A stretch of 64,000 bases of DNA from an uncultured Bacillota bacterium. GTDB lineage: Bacteria; Bacillota_I; Bacilli_A; RFN20; CAG-288. The notes below the pieces were generated by a model that had not been told where the DNA came from, made no database searches, and was given only the letters and a program-made list of their open reading frames with translations. Made by a program: the position numbers and the translations under genes. Positions 63,136 to 64,000 of the stretch are shown here, piece by piece. The stretch lies in NCBI GenBank assembly GCA_949300365.1, contig CASGEC010000001.1, positions 1 to 64,000 on the forward strand, read 5' to 3'. Every line of letters starts with the position of its first letter. Position 1 is the stretch's first letter.

Positions 63136-64000
63136 AGTGTTCTTTTCTTCCTTTCATGTTGATGACTTCGGACTGATAGATGGTGTGCCTTTGGAAGTCG
63201 CCCTTTGCCAGGATGAAGTCGTTGTTGTGGATATCCGTCACGGTCGTATGGAGGAAGTATTCTTTCCTGCCGTCGGTGGCAAGGACGGCGTGGTCGTTAG
63301 CCAGCTTGCTGTCGTCAATGACAAGCAAGGTCTTGTAGCCTTCCTTGTGGACGATGTCCTTGAGCCTTTTGGAAAGGATGACGCCGAGGGCCTTCTTCTC
63401 CAGATAGAGCCTTTCGCCGAGATCCTCCTCGCCTTCAAGGGATGGGACCTGACTCTTCTCAAAGCCCATGCGCGCAAAGGCAAGATAGTCCTCAAGCCTT
63501 TCCTTCACCTGTGTCCGTGAGGGAGATAGGCTATCCAGGATTCCGGCATCGATCATTCTCTTGATGGCCGTTTCCTGGTCATGGGTCAGCTTTCCGACCA
63601 ACCTCTTGGCAAGGCCATAGAAGGAATCATAGGGACCGTTCGCCTTCCTTTCCGCAAGGAGGATGTCGATGACCTTCCGATCGGCCATGGCGATCTGGCC
63701 AAGGGGTGGATAGAACGTCTTCCCATCGAGGACGATATCCTCTTGCGTGGAGTGGTTGATGTCCGGGGTCGAAAGCCTATAGCCCAGGGAGTAGATTTCC
63801 TTGATGGCCTCATAGGTGGCATCGCTATTGAGGGAGGCTTCCTTCAAGGCTACCTTATAGAAGCTTTCCGGATAGTGGGTCTTGAGATAGAGGATTTTGT
63901 AGGATATCAAGGAATAGGAATAGGCGTGGGACTTGTTGAATCCATATCCGGCAAAGCGCTCGATGTCTCCGTAGAGAGCAAGGGCCTTCTTTTCGTCAAT
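63128..64000 (-). CDS. dnaE: DNA polymerase III alpha subunit DnaE, C-terminal part (partial)
   Basis: The frame runs off the right edge; 290 residues are visible. The conserved ERFAGYGFNKSHAYSYSLIS and YLKTHYPESFY segments are diagnostic of DnaE-type replicative polymerases, followed by the helix-hairpin-helix region and an OB-like C terminus. The N-terminal PHP and catalytic domains lie outside the window. In Bacilli DnaE (as opposed to PolC) extends primers on the lagging strand. The gene leads into polA. Confidence 0.93.
   Translation of the reverse strand: MDEKKALALYGDIERFAGYGFNKSHAYSYSLISYKILYLKTHYPESFYKVALKEASLNSDATYEAIKEIYSLGYRLSTPDINHSTQEDIVLDGKTFYPPLGQIAMADRKVIDILLAERKANGPYDSFYGLAKRLVGKLTHDQETAIKRMIDAGILDSLSPSRTQVKERLEDYLAFARMGFEKSQVPSLEGEEDLGERLYLEKKALGVILSKRLKDIVHKEGYKTLLVIDDSKLANDHAVLATDGRKEYFLHTTVTDIHNNDFILAKGDFQRHTIYQSEVINMKGRKEHYA

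Overview
The window looks like the chromosome of an uncultured, probably gut- or rumen-associated member of the Bacilli branch that sits near the Mollicutes. Signs of this are an Spx regulator, a YlbF-family protein, RNase J, a Bacillus-like dnaE-polA-mutM/coaE order, an EcfA1A2T module, InlB-type repeats, strong AGGAGG ribosome sites, and an F-type ATP synthase whose b subunit carries a lipoprotein signal, a trait described in Mycoplasma. TGA is a real stop here: rsmD/coaD, rnjA/maf, ecfT/truA and other pairs overlap as ATGA. The mollicute code 4 therefore does not apply. Composition is moderate in GC in core genes, with AT-rich intergenic islands.

Layout. 0.4-16.5 kb is mostly housekeeping: a low-molecular-weight tyrosine phosphatase, an O-antigen-ligase-like membrane protein, an anchored thioredoxin-like protein, coaD, rsmD, a YlbF-family gene, def, rnjA-maf, nadK, a CYTH protein, spx, pgsA, truA, ecfT-ecfA2-ecfA1 and a dCMP deaminase. 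16.5-23.4 kb holds a zinc-ribbon membrane protein, two large Thr/Ser/Pro-linker lipoproteins and an AraC regulator. One lipoprotein has eight repeated GTW modules, the last cut by two in-frame TGA codons. 23.6-27.9 kb is a redox cluster (flavin reductase, two flavodoxins, a carboxymuconolactone decarboxylase/cupin fusion, a monooxygenase) opposite a TetR gene, with one palindrome shared by both -35 boxes.

27.9-33.5 kb is accessory: a secreted bacteriocin-like protein and small membrane partner, a YtrA/YtrB-like ABC system, a GNAT/AP2/pyrophosphatase-like chimera, a Vat-type acetyltransferase and a YdeI-like protein. Two tRNAs (Val-GAC, Ser-UGA) follow. 34.2-41.2 kb is an atp operon (AtpI-like, B, E, F, H, A, G, D, C). 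The c subunit has two membrane carboxylates, suggesting sodium coupling.

41.4-55.7 kb is a glycan-acting region: a cytoplasmic GH3 enzyme, a LytTR/GHKL two-component system behind an operator-rich promoter and a nine-G tract, then two very large membrane-anchored GH3 enzymes with permuted domain order. One of these has a collagen-like stalk. Between them lies an InlB-repeat lipoprotein with a carbohydrate-binding-like C terminus. I infer a quorum- or signal-controlled surface glycan-degrading system. 56.4-64 kb returns to core genes: upp, a GT4 glycosyltransferase, a MutM-CoaE fusion, polA and the end of dnaE.

Several genes (the polymerase-like gene at 3480, the YlbF gene, def, and the AtpI-like gene) have a -10 box 6-8 bases before the ATG and no usable Shine-Dalgarno site, which suggests leaderless transcripts beside a normal SD system.
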